NCBI GenBank assembly: GCA_045605765.1
Contig: JAZUQQ010000051.1
Location: forward strand, 62,001 to 126,000
Origin: SIG672 sp045605765
GTDB taxonomy: Bacteria; Bacillota; Clostridia; Oscillospirales; CAG-272
DNA length: 64,000 bases
Reading direction: 5' to 3'
Shown here piece after piece: positions 48,891 through 56,653 of the stretch. How positions within the stretch are numbered: the first letter of the stretch is position 1; each line of letters starts with the position of its first letter. Made by a program: the position numbers and the translations under genes. The notes beneath the pieces were generated by a model. It worked only from the letters and a program-made list of their open reading frames with translations. It made no database searches and had not been told where the DNA came from.

Positions 48891-49757
48891 TTATTTTTCC
48901 TCGCAGAATTTCTCGATAGACTCTGAAGCCTTTTCGAGATAATCGTTTTCCATAAGCTCGAGAGCACCCTTGTCGCAAAGAGCAGCAAGTCGATGGTCGA
49001 TCGGTATCTTTGCAAGTACGGGAAGTCCGTATTTCTCGGCAACAGTGTCAATGTGGCTCTCACCGAAGGGGTAGAGCTTCTTGCCACAGTCGGGACATTC
49101 CATATAGCTCATATTTTCAATGAGTCCGATTATCGGAATATTCATCATTTCAGCCATTTCGACCGCTTTTGCAACTATCATCGATACGAGCTCCTGAGGA
49201 GACGCTACTATAACGATTCCCGCAACGGGAAGCGACTGGAACACGGTGAGCGGTACGTCGCCCGTTCCGGGAGGCATATCAACGTACATATAATCTACGT
49301 CGCCCCAGCACACGTCGGTCCAGAACTGCTTTACAGTTCCCGCGATAACGGGACCTCTCCATACGACGGGCGCAGTCTCGCTGTCGAGAAGAAGATTTAT
49401 ACTCATAACTCTGATTCCGGTCTTGGATTGAAGCGGGAACATTCCGTATTCGCAACCCGTGACCTCGCCCTTTACTCCGAGGATCTTAGGAATAGAGGGA
49501 CCCGTGATGTCCGCGTCGAGAATAGCGGTCGCATTTCCGCGTCTTGCGCTCATAACCGAGAGCATAGAGGACACGAGAGATTTTCCAACACCGCCCTTAC
49601 CGCTGACGACCGCAATAACTTTTTTTACGTTACTGAGCTGATTTTGCGCCTCTACAAGACTTGCGGGATCTTTTTTTGAGGGGCAGTTAGCGCCACAGGT
49701 AGAGCAGTCGTGAGTGCAGTTTTCCTGATTCACATTGTTTTCTTTGTTGTCAGCCAT
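48891..49757 (-). CDS. mrp: Mrp/NBP35-type Fe-S carrier P-loop ATPase
   Basis: 288-residue cytosolic ATPase that carries and transfers Fe-S clusters. The N-terminus has four Cys in C-x3-C-x2-C-x3-C spacing (Cys14, 18, 21, 25), as in NBP35-type proteins. P-loop SGKGGVGKS (52-60) with the deviant Walker A Lys, DADITGPSIPKILG, DYMYVDMPPGTGD, and the cluster-bridging CPDC near residue 225 are present. ATG 49757 follows AAAGGAAA; the frame opens nine codons earlier. The dihydroorotase homologue follows in the same operon. It may serve the Fe-S-rich hydrogenase genes encoded divergently. Confidence 0.93.
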   Translation of the reverse strand: MADNKENNVNQENCTHDCSTCGANCPSKKDPASLVEAQNQLSNVKKVIAVVSGKGGVGKSLVSSMLSVMSARRGNATAILDADITGPSIPKILGVKGEVTGCEYGMFPLQSKTGIRVMSINLLLDSETAPVVWRGPVIAGTVKQFWTDVCWGDVDYMYVDMPPGTGDVPLTVFQSLPVAGIVIVASPQELVSMIVAKAVEMAEMMNIPIIGLIENMSYMECPDCGKKLYPFGESHIDTVAEKYGLPVLAKIPIDHRLAALCDKGALELMENDYLEKASESIEKFCEEK

Positions 49758-49865
49758 TTTATATTTCCTTTCTCTTATGTGCAATAAGTCTTTATATTAT
49801 AAGTATATCACTAAAAAAATATATTTCAAGTGTTAAAGAAAAATTTAACAAACTAGAAAAAAGTA

Positions 49866-49894
49866 TAGACATTTTCAGAATTTTATTATATAAT
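49866..49894 (+). promoter_or_regulatory. Promoter of hydrogenase regulatory genes
   Basis: TAGACA, 17 bases, TATAAT, about 60 bases before ATG 49954. Confidence 0.7.
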
Positions 49895-49953
49895 ATACAC
49901 AAACGGGAGTTTTCCACTTAAAATCAGCCGCCAGTGCGGTTTGGGAGGTAAAT

Positions 49954-50310
49954 ATGAAAATAAGGGAAATTGCAGAACTTCTTAACGCCGAAGTGCTTTG
50001 CGGTGAGGATATGCTTGAAAGAGACGTTAAATCGGCTTTCGCCTGCGATATGATGAGCGACGTGCTTGCATTCGTAAAGGAACAAGCGGTACTGCTTACG
50101 GGTTTGTGCAATCCTCAGGTCGTGCGTACCGTACAGATGATGGATATGATATGTATCATATTCGTAAGAGGAAAGAGACCTCCGCAGGAGGTAATAGATA
50201 TGGCGCGCGAGGAGGGTATTGCGCTTCTTGCGACAAGCGAAAGGATGTACGGTGCTTGCGGAAAGCTGTACGAACGCGGTCTTTCGGGAGGCAGTGTTGC
50301 AAATGTGTGA
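49954..50310 (+). CDS. DRTGG-domain protein
   Basis: 118-residue single DRTGG domain: MKIREIAELLNAEVLCGED at the N-terminus, ACDMMSDVLAF (the family's 'a..MSd.L' region) and IIFVRGKRPPQEVIDMAREEGIALL in two parts. The domain also occurs in HprK-like and Pta-like proteins and in clostridial hydrogenase loci, where it is thought to have a ligand-sensing role. No catalytic residues. First gene of a five-gene regulatory set; overlaps the following ATPase gene by eight bases. A second, shorter copy lies at 52135-52461. Confidence 0.8.
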   Translation: MKIREIAELLNAEVLCGEDMLERDVKSAFACDMMSDVLAFVKEQAVLLTGLCNPQVVRTVQMMDMICIIFVRGKRPPQEVIDMAREEGIALLATSERMYGACGKLYERGLSGGSVANV

Positions 50311-50725
50311 CTACGTAAGACTCAGCTACGATATTGACGGCGAGAATTTCACGTCTGCGGGAGAGGCATCGACTATGGTCAAGCGCAGTCTCAGACAGAT
50401 GGGATTTACTCCCGAAATAATAAGAAAGGTCTCGGTCTCTATGTACGAGGGCGAGATAAATATGGTCATACACGCAAAGGGCGGAAAGGCTACTGTCGAT
50501 ATTTATGAGGACAGAATAGTTATCGTCCTTGCAGACGAGGGTCCCGGTATTCCCGATATTTCTCTTGCCATGCAGGCAGGATATTCGACCGCACCTGAAA
50601 ATATCCGTTCTCTCGGATTTGGCGCGGGTATGGGTCTGCCGAATATGAAAAAATATACAGACGAAATGAAAATAGACACGATTATCGGAAAGGGAACTAC
50701 GGTCACTATGACGGTTTACGTCTGA
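50303..50725 (+). CDS. GHKL ATP-binding protein (anti-sigma kinase-like)
   Basis: 140-residue single GHKL ATPase domain. N-box region RKVSVSMYEGEINMVIHAKGG (in parts), G1 box LADEGPGIPD and G2 box GFGAGMGLPNMKKYTD are intact. This layout is that of serine kinase/anti-sigma factors of the RsbW/SpoIIAB type. There is no anti-anti-sigma STAS gene nearby. It is embedded between a DRTGG and a Fe-S sensor-like gene, as in other clostridial hydrogenase loci, and may phosphorylate one of them. ATG 50303 has GGGAGGC upstream. Confidence 0.85.
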   Translation: MCDYVRLSYDIDGENFTSAGEASTMVKRSLRQMGFTPEIIRKVSVSMYEGEINMVIHAKGGKATVDIYEDRIVIVLADEGPGIPDISLAMQAGYSTAPENIRSLGFGAGMGLPNMKKYTDEMKIDTIIGKGTTVTMTVYV

Positions 50726-50762
50726 TTTTTCCACGCAAGCTTCAACGAAAGGAGCGAGTAAA

Positions 50763-52124
50763 TTGAACGAGAATACATATAAAAATGAGAATATAAGCCA
50801 TTCGGTAACACTTGATATAAGCAGATGCAAGGGCTGCACCAACTGTATAAAGCGTTGTCCGACTGAGGCTATCCGCGTGCGTAACGGACACGCGCAGATA
50901 GAAAATCTGCTTTGTATAGACTGCGGAGAATGTATCAGAACCTGTCCGTATAAGGCAAAAAAGGCAATATACGATAAATTCGAGGATTTCGCAGATTACA
51001 AATATAAAATAGCTTTGCCTGCTCCCGCTCTTTACGGGCAGTTTGACGAGCTTACCGATATGGATTATCTCCTGACAGCACTCGTTGAGTGTGGCTTTGA
51101 CGAGGTGTTTGAGGTCGCGAGAGCGGCTGAGATAGCTTCCGAATATACGAGAAAATTCCTCGAAGAAAACGAGGATTTTCCAAGACCCGTAATATCGTCG
51201 GCGTGTCCCGTTATAGTTAGGCTTATCGGGATAAGATATCCGCTTCTTAAAGATCAGATACTTCCGATATTTGCGCCTATCGAAATCGCGGCAAGAATGG
51301 CGAAAAAGGATGCGCTTAAAAGACACCCTGAGCTTTCGGAGAGTGATATATGCGTGCTGTTTATATCTCCGTGTCCCGCTAAGGTTAGCTATGTAAAGAG
51401 TCCGCTCGGAACGAGCGAAAGTGCGGTTGACGGCGCACTTTCAATAAGCGATCTCTATTTCAAGCTTCGCGCAAAGATAAGCGAGATAAAAGAACCGTAT
51501 GTTGATTCCAAATCGGGAATAATCGGTATCGGCTGGGCGAGCACAGGCGGTGAAGCGAAGGCTCTCTTTAATGAAAAATATCTCGCCGCAGACGGCATTG
51601 ATAATGTAATAAAGGTGCTTGACGAAATTGATAACGGCAATATCCGTAACGTCGATTTTGTGGAGTTGAACGCATGCAGCGGGGGCTGTGTAGGCGGTGT
51701 TCTTAATATCGAAAATCCGTATATCGCAAAAGCAAGACTCCAAACGTTGAAACGCTATCTACCGGTTTCCATGAACAGAGACAGAAATAAAGATGAAAGC
51801 TACGAGTGGGAAGAAGAACTTACGTACCGACACGTTTTGAGCCTGTCGAGCGACAGAAAAGAAGCTATGCGTAAGATGCGCGATATCGAGGAAATTGCTT
51901 CAATGCTTCCGCAAATAGACTGCGGATCGTGCGGAGCACCGAGCTGCCGTGCGCTTGCAGAGGATATAGTAAAGGGAAGGGCAAGGATCGAAAACTGTGT
52001 TATCGTAATGAAAAACCGACTTGCCGAGTTCTGCCGCAGGCATAGTGAGATAGATCCCGACGAGCTTGGAATTCCCGAGACATTTGGGGAGACTACTCCT
52101 GACAGCGATGCTAAAAAAGAGTGA
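50763..52124 (+). CDS. Fe-S/hydrogenase large-subunit-like sensor protein
   Basis: 453 residues from TTG 50763 (AAAGGAGCG upstream). N-terminal 2[4Fe-4S] ferredoxin domain (CKGCTNCIKRCP, CIDCGECIRTCP; about 22-66), an [FeFe]-hydrogenase H-domain-like middle (about 75-330) with the three Cys regions ISSACPVIVR, FISPCPAKV and ELNACSGGCVGG, and a C-terminal Fe-S motif IDCGSCGAPSCRALAEDI (about 395-415). The H-cluster-binding Cys positions seem preserved, so it could bind an H-cluster, but the flanking residues differ from catalytic HydA. It is likely a redox or H2 sensor, as in HfsB/HydS-type proteins. Confidence 0.85.
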   Translation: MNENTYKNENISHSVTLDISRCKGCTNCIKRCPTEAIRVRNGHAQIENLLCIDCGECIRTCPYKAKKAIYDKFEDFADYKYKIALPAPALYGQFDELTDMDYLLTALVECGFDEVFEVARAAEIASEYTRKFLEENEDFPRPVISSACPVIVRLIGIRYPLLKDQILPIFAPIEIAARMAKKDALKRHPELSESDICVLFISPCPAKVSYVKSPLGTSESAVDGALSISDLYFKLRAKISEIKEPYVDSKSGIIGIGWASTGGEAKALFNEKYLAADGIDNVIKVLDEIDNGNIRNVDFVELNACSGGCVGGVLNIENPYIAKARLQTLKRYLPVSMNRDRNKDESYEWEEELTYRHVLSLSSDRKEAMRKMRDIEEIASMLPQIDCGSCGAPSCRALAEDIVKGRARIENCVIVMKNRLAEFCRRHSEIDPDELGIPETFGETTPDSDAKKE

Positions 52125-52134
52125 GGAAAATTAT

Positions 52135-52461
52135 ATGACTGTTAAGGAATTTTCAGAAAAGCTCTCGCTTAAAGCTCTGTGCGAAAGTGATGCTTCAAGA
52201 AACGTGGTCGGCTGTTATGCAGGCGACCTGCTCAGCTGGGTTATGGGACGCGCCGAGGAGGATAACGTCTGGGTTACCATAATGACTAATGTCAATATAG
52301 TGGCGGTCGCGATGCTTGCCGATGTCAGTTGTATAGTTATTGCCGAAAACGCCGAGATAGAAGGTGACGTTATTGAAAAAGCGCGCGAAAAGGGGATAAA
52401 TCTCTATACGAGCGAAAAGACGGTCTATGAGCTTTGTGCTGAGATCTCTAAAACAATATAA
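52135..52461 (+). CDS. DRTGG-domain protein (second copy)
   Basis: 108 residues: MTVKEFSEKLSLKALCESD, GCYAGDLLSWVMGRAEEDNV (in parts), NIVAVAMLADVSCIVIAENA and GINLYTSEKTVYELC. It resembles the first DRTGG protein (49954-50310) in strand order, so the pair may form a heterodimer. No catalytic residues recognised. ATG 52135 follows GTGAGGA. Translation may be coupled with the previous gene, ten bases away. Confidence 0.75.
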   Translation: MTVKEFSEKLSLKALCESDASRNVVGCYAGDLLSWVMGRAEEDNVWVTIMTNVNIVAVAMLADVSCIVIAENAEIEGDVIEKAREKGINLYTSEKTVYELCAEISKTI

Positions 52462-52492
52462 ACATCTTTTTTAAATAAAGTTTTTTGAAAGG

Positions 52493-52526
52493 TTTGGAAA
52501 CCCTTTTTTCAAAAAGGGTTTCCAAA
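52493..52526. other. Perfect inverted repeat before the PHP gene
   Basis: TTTGGAAACCC and GGGTTTCCAAA with T5/A5 inside, seven bases before ATG 52533. It occupies the place where a Shine-Dalgarno would be. It may be an attenuator or a scattered repeat. Confidence 0.6.
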
Positions 52527-52532
52527 AATAAA

Positions 52533-53261
52533 ATGATTTATTACGACTTTCATATACATTCCTGCCTGTCGCCCTGTGCAGATGACGATATGACGCCGCA
52601 CAATATTGCGGGAATGGGATATATCAAAGGACTCGGCACTATGGCTCTCACCGACCATAATACCTGCCAAAACTGTCCTGCTTTTTTCGCGGCTTGCGAA
52701 AAGTTCGGCATCGTTCCAATAGCGGGGATGGAGCTTTCCACATCGGAGGATGTCCATATAGTCTGCCTTTTTCCCACGCTTGATGCGGCACTTTCCTTTG
52801 ATAGTGCGTTTGACAGGCATAGAGCTCCGATAGAGAATCGTCCCGAAAGATTCGGAAATCAGATAATAATGAACGAAAACGACCAGGTCTCGGGAACCTT
52901 TAATAAGCTTCTCATTACTGCGACCGATCTGTGGATGGGAGATGCGGTCGCTTTTGCAAGATCGTATGGCGCAGTAGTTTATCCTGCCCATATCGACAGG
53001 GAGGCGAACGGCATTATTACGATGCTCGGAGATTTTCCTGTCGATTACGGTTTTAATTGTATGGAATTCAGGGATATTTCAAATTATGAGAAATATATCG
53101 AGAAATATCCGCATATAAAGGATAATAGAGTGCTTGTCTGCTCGGACGCACATTCGCTCGGCAACATCTCTGAGGCGGAAAACGGTCTGGAAATCGAGTT
53201 TTCAGTTACCGAAATGGATAAAATTCGCGACGAAATACTCTCTTATATATCAAAAAGTTAA
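52533..53261 (+). CDS. PHP-domain phosphoesterase-like protein
   Basis: 242-residue PHP-domain protein. Motif I FHIHSCLSPC, motif II ALTDHNTC, the Glu in GMELSTSEDVHIVCLF, HIDREANG, and the final SDAHSLGNI supply the His/Asp/Glu metal ligands of a trinuclear phosphoesterase. PHP proteins recur in clostridial hydrogenase loci; substrate unknown. ATG 52533 is followed at once by the conserved N-terminus; a longer TTG start (52485) has no ribosome binding site and would be read through the hairpin. No Shine-Dalgarno is visible for either. Confidence 0.85.
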   Translation: MIYYDFHIHSCLSPCADDDMTPHNIAGMGYIKGLGTMALTDHNTCQNCPAFFAACEKFGIVPIAGMELSTSEDVHIVCLFPTLDAALSFDSAFDRHRAPIENRPERFGNQIIMNENDQVSGTFNKLLITATDLWMGDAVAFARSYGAVVYPAHIDREANGIITMLGDFPVDYGFNCMEFRDISNYEKYIEKYPHIKDNRVLVCSDAHSLGNISEAENGLEIEFSVTEMDKIRDEILSYISKS

Positions 53262-53299
53262 AAAAATAACAAACTTTGAGTTTTTTTGATAAAAACCTA

Positions 53300-53328
53300 T
53301 TGAAAAATCAAAACGAAGGTAGTATAAT
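53300..53328 (+). promoter_or_regulatory. Promoter of catalytic hydrogenase operon
   Basis: TTGAAA, 17 bases, TATAAT, about 43 bases before ATG 53371. The catalytic half of the locus can thus be expressed without the regulatory half. Confidence 0.82.
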
Positions 53329-53370
53329 AACAATTGTGATTTTAAATAAGTTCAGAAGGAGTTTTCCAAA

Positions 53371-53865
53371 ATGAAAAAACCAACAACAACAGTTAAGTTT
53401 CAAGGAACCCCTGAGCAGGAGAAGCAGCTTCTCGCGGTTATCGAAAAGCATCGCGATATTCCCGGCGCCCTGATGCCCGTGCTTCAAGAAGCTCAGGAAA
53501 TTTACGGATACCTTCCTATCGAGGTTCAGAAGATCATTGCAAAGGGTCTTGATGTTTCTTACGAGGAGGTTTACGGAGTTGCAACCTTCTATTCGCAGTT
53601 TGCGCTCAATCCAAAGGGTGAGGTTGCTATCGCAGTATGTCTTGGTACGGCTTGCTACGTTAAGGGAAGCGCAAAGCTTGTAGAGAAGATTACCGAGATA
53701 ATCGGTGTTGAAGCAGGCTCTACCTCTGCCGACGGTAAATATTCGGTAGAAGCTACCCGTTGCATCGGAGCTTGCGGACTTGCTCCTGTTCTCACTATCA
53801 ATAATGAGGTTTACGGACGCCTTACTCCTGCAGATATGCCCGGAATTCTTGAAAAATATATGTAA
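53371..53865 (+). CDS. hydC: Electron-bifurcating hydrogenase, NuoE-like subunit
   Basis: 164-residue thioredoxin-like [2Fe-2S] protein corresponding to NuoE/HydC. Helical N-terminus (GALMPVLQEAQEIYGYLP, YEEVYGVATFYSQF) and a C-terminal domain with cluster Cys in CLGTACYVKGS and CIGACGLAP. It is part of the soluble HydABC complex that couples NADH and reduced ferredoxin oxidation to H2 release (or the reverse). AGAAGGAG precedes ATG 53371. The four following genes run in the same direction with gaps of 12-30 bases. Confidence 0.93.
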   Translation: MKKPTTTVKFQGTPEQEKQLLAVIEKHRDIPGALMPVLQEAQEIYGYLPIEVQKIIAKGLDVSYEEVYGVATFYSQFALNPKGEVAIAVCLGTACYVKGSAKLVEKITEIIGVEAGSTSADGKYSVEATRCIGACGLAPVLTINNEVYGRLTPADMPGILEKYM

Positions 53866-53877
53866 TTTCAGTTACTT

Positions 53878-54423
53878 ATGAAAGAACTTTCGCTTAATAT
53901 ACTCGATGTTGCGAAAAACTCTACCGCCGCAGGGGCTACCGAGATTATTATCTCGCTCGTGACGGATAAGGACAAGATGCTTACGATGACCATTTCGGAT
54001 AACGGCTGCGGAATGGACGCGGAAACGCTGAAAAGAGTTTCCGATCCGTTCTATACAACGCGAAAAACCAGAAAGGTCGGAATGGGAATACCTCTGCTTC
54101 GCCTTGCCGCAGAGCAGACCGGCGGAGGAGTTGAGATAAGATCCACAAGGGACGAAAAGCTTCACGGTACGACGGTGAAAGCCACCTTCAATACCGCACA
54201 TATAGATTTCGCTCCGATAGGGGACGTGGTTTCGAGTATATGTGTTCTGATTTCCGGAAATCCGGACGTTGATTTCGTTTTTCTTGACGAAACTCCCGAA
54301 AGATGTGTAAGGCTTGATACAAAAGAGCTTCGCGCAGTGCTCGGCGACGTTTCGCTTGCAGAGTACGAGGTCATTACTTGGATAAGGAAATATCTAAGCT
54401 CTCAATACGAAAATAATAATTAA
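53878..54423 (+). CDS. GHKL ATPase of hydrogenase locus
   Basis: 181 residues: GHKL ATPase (N-box LNILDVAKNSTAAGATEI, G1 ISDNGCGMD, F-box SDPFYTT, G2 GMGIPLLRLAA) in about 1-110, and a C-terminal extension of about 70 residues without known motif. It has no dimerisation/His-phosphotransfer or sensor domain, so it is not a complete histidine kinase. The same gene recurs between hydC and hydB in Clostridia; it may be an assembly or regulatory ATPase. Neighbour spacing is 12 bases upstream and 22 downstream. Confidence 0.85.
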   Translation: MKELSLNILDVAKNSTAAGATEIIISLVTDKDKMLTMTISDNGCGMDAETLKRVSDPFYTTRKTRKVGMGIPLLRLAAEQTGGGVEIRSTRDEKLHGTTVKATFNTAHIDFAPIGDVVSSICVLISGNPDVDFVFLDETPERCVRLDTKELRAVLGDVSLAEYEVITWIRKYLSSQYENNN

Positions 54424-54445
54424 AGTAATATACGGAGGAACAGAT

Positions 54446-54814
54446 ATGATATCTCTTGAAGAACTTGCTGCTATAAGAGAAAAGATGAAGGACAAGGTCG
54501 TTATTCGCGACGGAGTTGCTGCTACAAGAGTCGTAGTAGGAATGGCAACCTGCGGTATCGCCGCAGGCGCAAGACCGGTTCTTAATGCACTCGTTGACGG
54601 TGTTGCAAAGGAAGGTCTCAGCGATAAAGTAACCGTTTCGCAGACCGGTTGCGTAGGTCTTTGCCAGTACGAGCCTATCGTAGAGGTTTACGAAGGCGGA
54701 AAAGAAAAGGTAACCTACGTTAAGGTTGATGCCGAGAAGGTCGAAAAGATCATTAAGGATCACCTCATAGGCGGTAAGGTAGTCACCGAATATACTATCG
54801 GCGCTAAGGCGTAA
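54446..54814 (+). CDS. Thioredoxin-like [2Fe-2S] ferredoxin
   Basis: 122 residues. One thioredoxin-like [2Fe-2S] domain with Cys in GMATCGIAAGARPV and QTGCVGLCQYEP, as in NuoE C-terminal and HydB N-terminal domains. It probably carries electrons within or beside the HydABC complex. ACGGAGGAA precedes ATG 54446. Its fold is repeated at the N-terminus of the next gene, so it may be a detached, duplicated form. Confidence 0.9.
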   Translation: MISLEELAAIREKMKDKVVIRDGVAATRVVVGMATCGIAAGARPVLNALVDGVAKEGLSDKVTVSQTGCVGLCQYEPIVEVYEGGKEKVTYVKVDAEKVEKIIKDHLIGGKVVTEYTIGAKA

Positions 54815-54843
54815 TTAAATAAGACAGAAAGGAATATAAACAG

Positions 54844-56637
54844 ATGATACGTTCACATGTACTTGTTTGCGGCGGAACAGGCTGTACTTCTTCGGGAAGT
54901 GGCAAGGTAATCGAGGCTCTCAATACCGAAATTGCCGCAAAAGGACTTGCAGATGAAATAAAGGTCGTTCAGACCGGTTGCTTCGGACTTTGCGCTCTTG
55001 GTCCTATTATGATAGTTTACCCTGAGGGCACCTTCTACCACAGCGTAAAGGCAGAGGATATTGCAGAGATCGTTGAGGAGCATTTCCTTAAAGGCCGTCC
55101 GGTAGCAAGACTCGTATATCACGAGAAGGAAGCAGACACCGCTGTTGCTACATCGCTCAGCGACACTGCATTCTATAAGAAGCAGAAGAGAGTTGCACTC
55201 CGTAACTGCGGAGTTATCAACCCCGAAAACATAGATGAATACATAGCAGTTGACGGATATAGAGCACTCGCTAAGGTTCTTACCGAAATGACTCCCGACG
55301 ACGTTATTCAGACCGTACTTGATTCCGGACTTCGCGGACGCGGAGGCGGCGGATTCCCCACCGGTCTTAAATGGAAATTTGCTTCGGGCGACAGAGGAAA
55401 CGTTAAGAAGTACGTTGCTTGTAACGCGGATGAGGGAGACCCCGGCGCGTTCATGGACCGTTCGATCCTTGAGGGTGATCCCCATGCAGTAATCGAGGCT
55501 ATGGCTATCGCGGGCTATGCTATTGGCGCTGACGAGGGATACGTTTATGTCCGTGCAGAGTACCCTATCGCTATTCACCGTCTTGAAGTCGCTATCAAGC
55601 AGGCTCACGAGTACGGACTCCTCGGCGATAACATCTTCGGAACCGGATTCAGTTTTGATCTTAAAATCCGTTTCGGCGCAGGCGCGTTCGTTTGCGGAGA
55701 AGAAACCGCTCTGATGACCTCTATCGAGGGTAACAGAGGTGAGCCCAGACCTCGTCCTCCGTTCCCCGCAGTCAAGGGTCTTTTCGGACAACCTACTGTC
55801 CTCAATAACGTTGAAACCTATGCAAACATTCCTCAGATCATTCTTAACGGCGTAGAATGGTTCACCGCTATGGGTACTGAAAAGTCCAAGGGAACCAAGG
55901 TTTTCGCACTCGGCGGAAATATCACCAATACCGGACGCGTTGAGGTTCCTATGGGAACTACTCTCCGCGAGGTCGTTGAAGAGATCGGTGGAGGTATCCC
56001 CGGTGGAAAGAAGTTCAAGGCGGCTCAGACGGGTGGCCCTTCGGGTGGATGTATTACCGCAGAAAATCTCGATACTCCTATCGACTACGATAACCTTATC
56101 GCACTCGGCTCGATGATGGGCTCGGGCGGACTTATCGTTATGGACGAGGACAACTGTATGGTTGACATTGCACGATTCTTCCTCGACTTTACCGTTGATG
56201 AGTCCTGCGGAAAGTGTACACCCTGCCGCGTAGGTACTAAGAGAATGCTCGAGATCCTCGATAAGATCATCGCAGGTAACGGAACTCTCGAAGATCTTGA
56301 CAGACTTGAAGAGCTCGCTAACTACATTAAGTCTGCATCTCTTTGCGGACTTGGTCAGACCGCTCCTAACCCTGTAATCTCGACTCTCCGTAATTTCAGA
56401 GATGAATATGTTGCACACGTCGTTGATAAGAAGTGCCCCGCAGGAGTATGTAAGAACCTGCTTCAATACGTAATTGATGCTGATAAGTGTAAGGGTTGTA
56501 CGCTCTGCGCGAGAAAATGCCCTGTAAACGCTATTTCGGGTACTGTAAAGCAACCCCACGTCATCGACGCTTCGAAGTGCGTCAAGTGCGGCGTATGTAT
56601 GTCCACTTGTAAGTTCGGCGCAATAAGCAAACAGTAA
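54844..56637 (+). CDS. hydB: Electron-bifurcating hydrogenase, NuoF-like flavin subunit
   Basis: 597 residues, HydB/NuoF type. N-terminal thioredoxin-like [2Fe-2S] domain (1 to about 90; QTGCFGLCALGP), NAD/FMN domain (LRGRGGGGFPTGLKWKF, GDPGAFMDRS, VCGEETALM), SLBB region, [4Fe-4S] site SCGKCTPCRVGTKR and a C-terminal 2[4Fe-4S] ferredoxin domain (CKGCTLCARKCP, CVKCGVCMSTCKFGA). It holds the flavin at which NADH is oxidised and electrons bifurcate. GAAAGGAA precedes ATG 54844. Confidence 0.95.
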   Translation: MIRSHVLVCGGTGCTSSGSGKVIEALNTEIAAKGLADEIKVVQTGCFGLCALGPIMIVYPEGTFYHSVKAEDIAEIVEEHFLKGRPVARLVYHEKEADTAVATSLSDTAFYKKQKRVALRNCGVINPENIDEYIAVDGYRALAKVLTEMTPDDVIQTVLDSGLRGRGGGGFPTGLKWKFASGDRGNVKKYVACNADEGDPGAFMDRSILEGDPHAVIEAMAIAGYAIGADEGYVYVRAEYPIAIHRLEVAIKQAHEYGLLGDNIFGTGFSFDLKIRFGAGAFVCGEETALMTSIEGNRGEPRPRPPFPAVKGLFGQPTVLNNVETYANIPQIILNGVEWFTAMGTEKSKGTKVFALGGNITNTGRVEVPMGTTLREVVEEIGGGIPGGKKFKAAQTGGPSGGCITAENLDTPIDYDNLIALGSMMGSGGLIVMDEDNCMVDIARFFLDFTVDESCGKCTPCRVGTKRMLEILDKIIAGNGTLEDLDRLEELANYIKSASLCGLGQTAPNPVISTLRNFRDEYVAHVVDKKCPAGVCKNLLQYVIDADKCKGCTLCARKCPVNAISGTVKQPHVIDASKCVKCGVCMSTCKFGAISKQ

Positions 56638-56653
56638 GGAGGAACGGACGATT

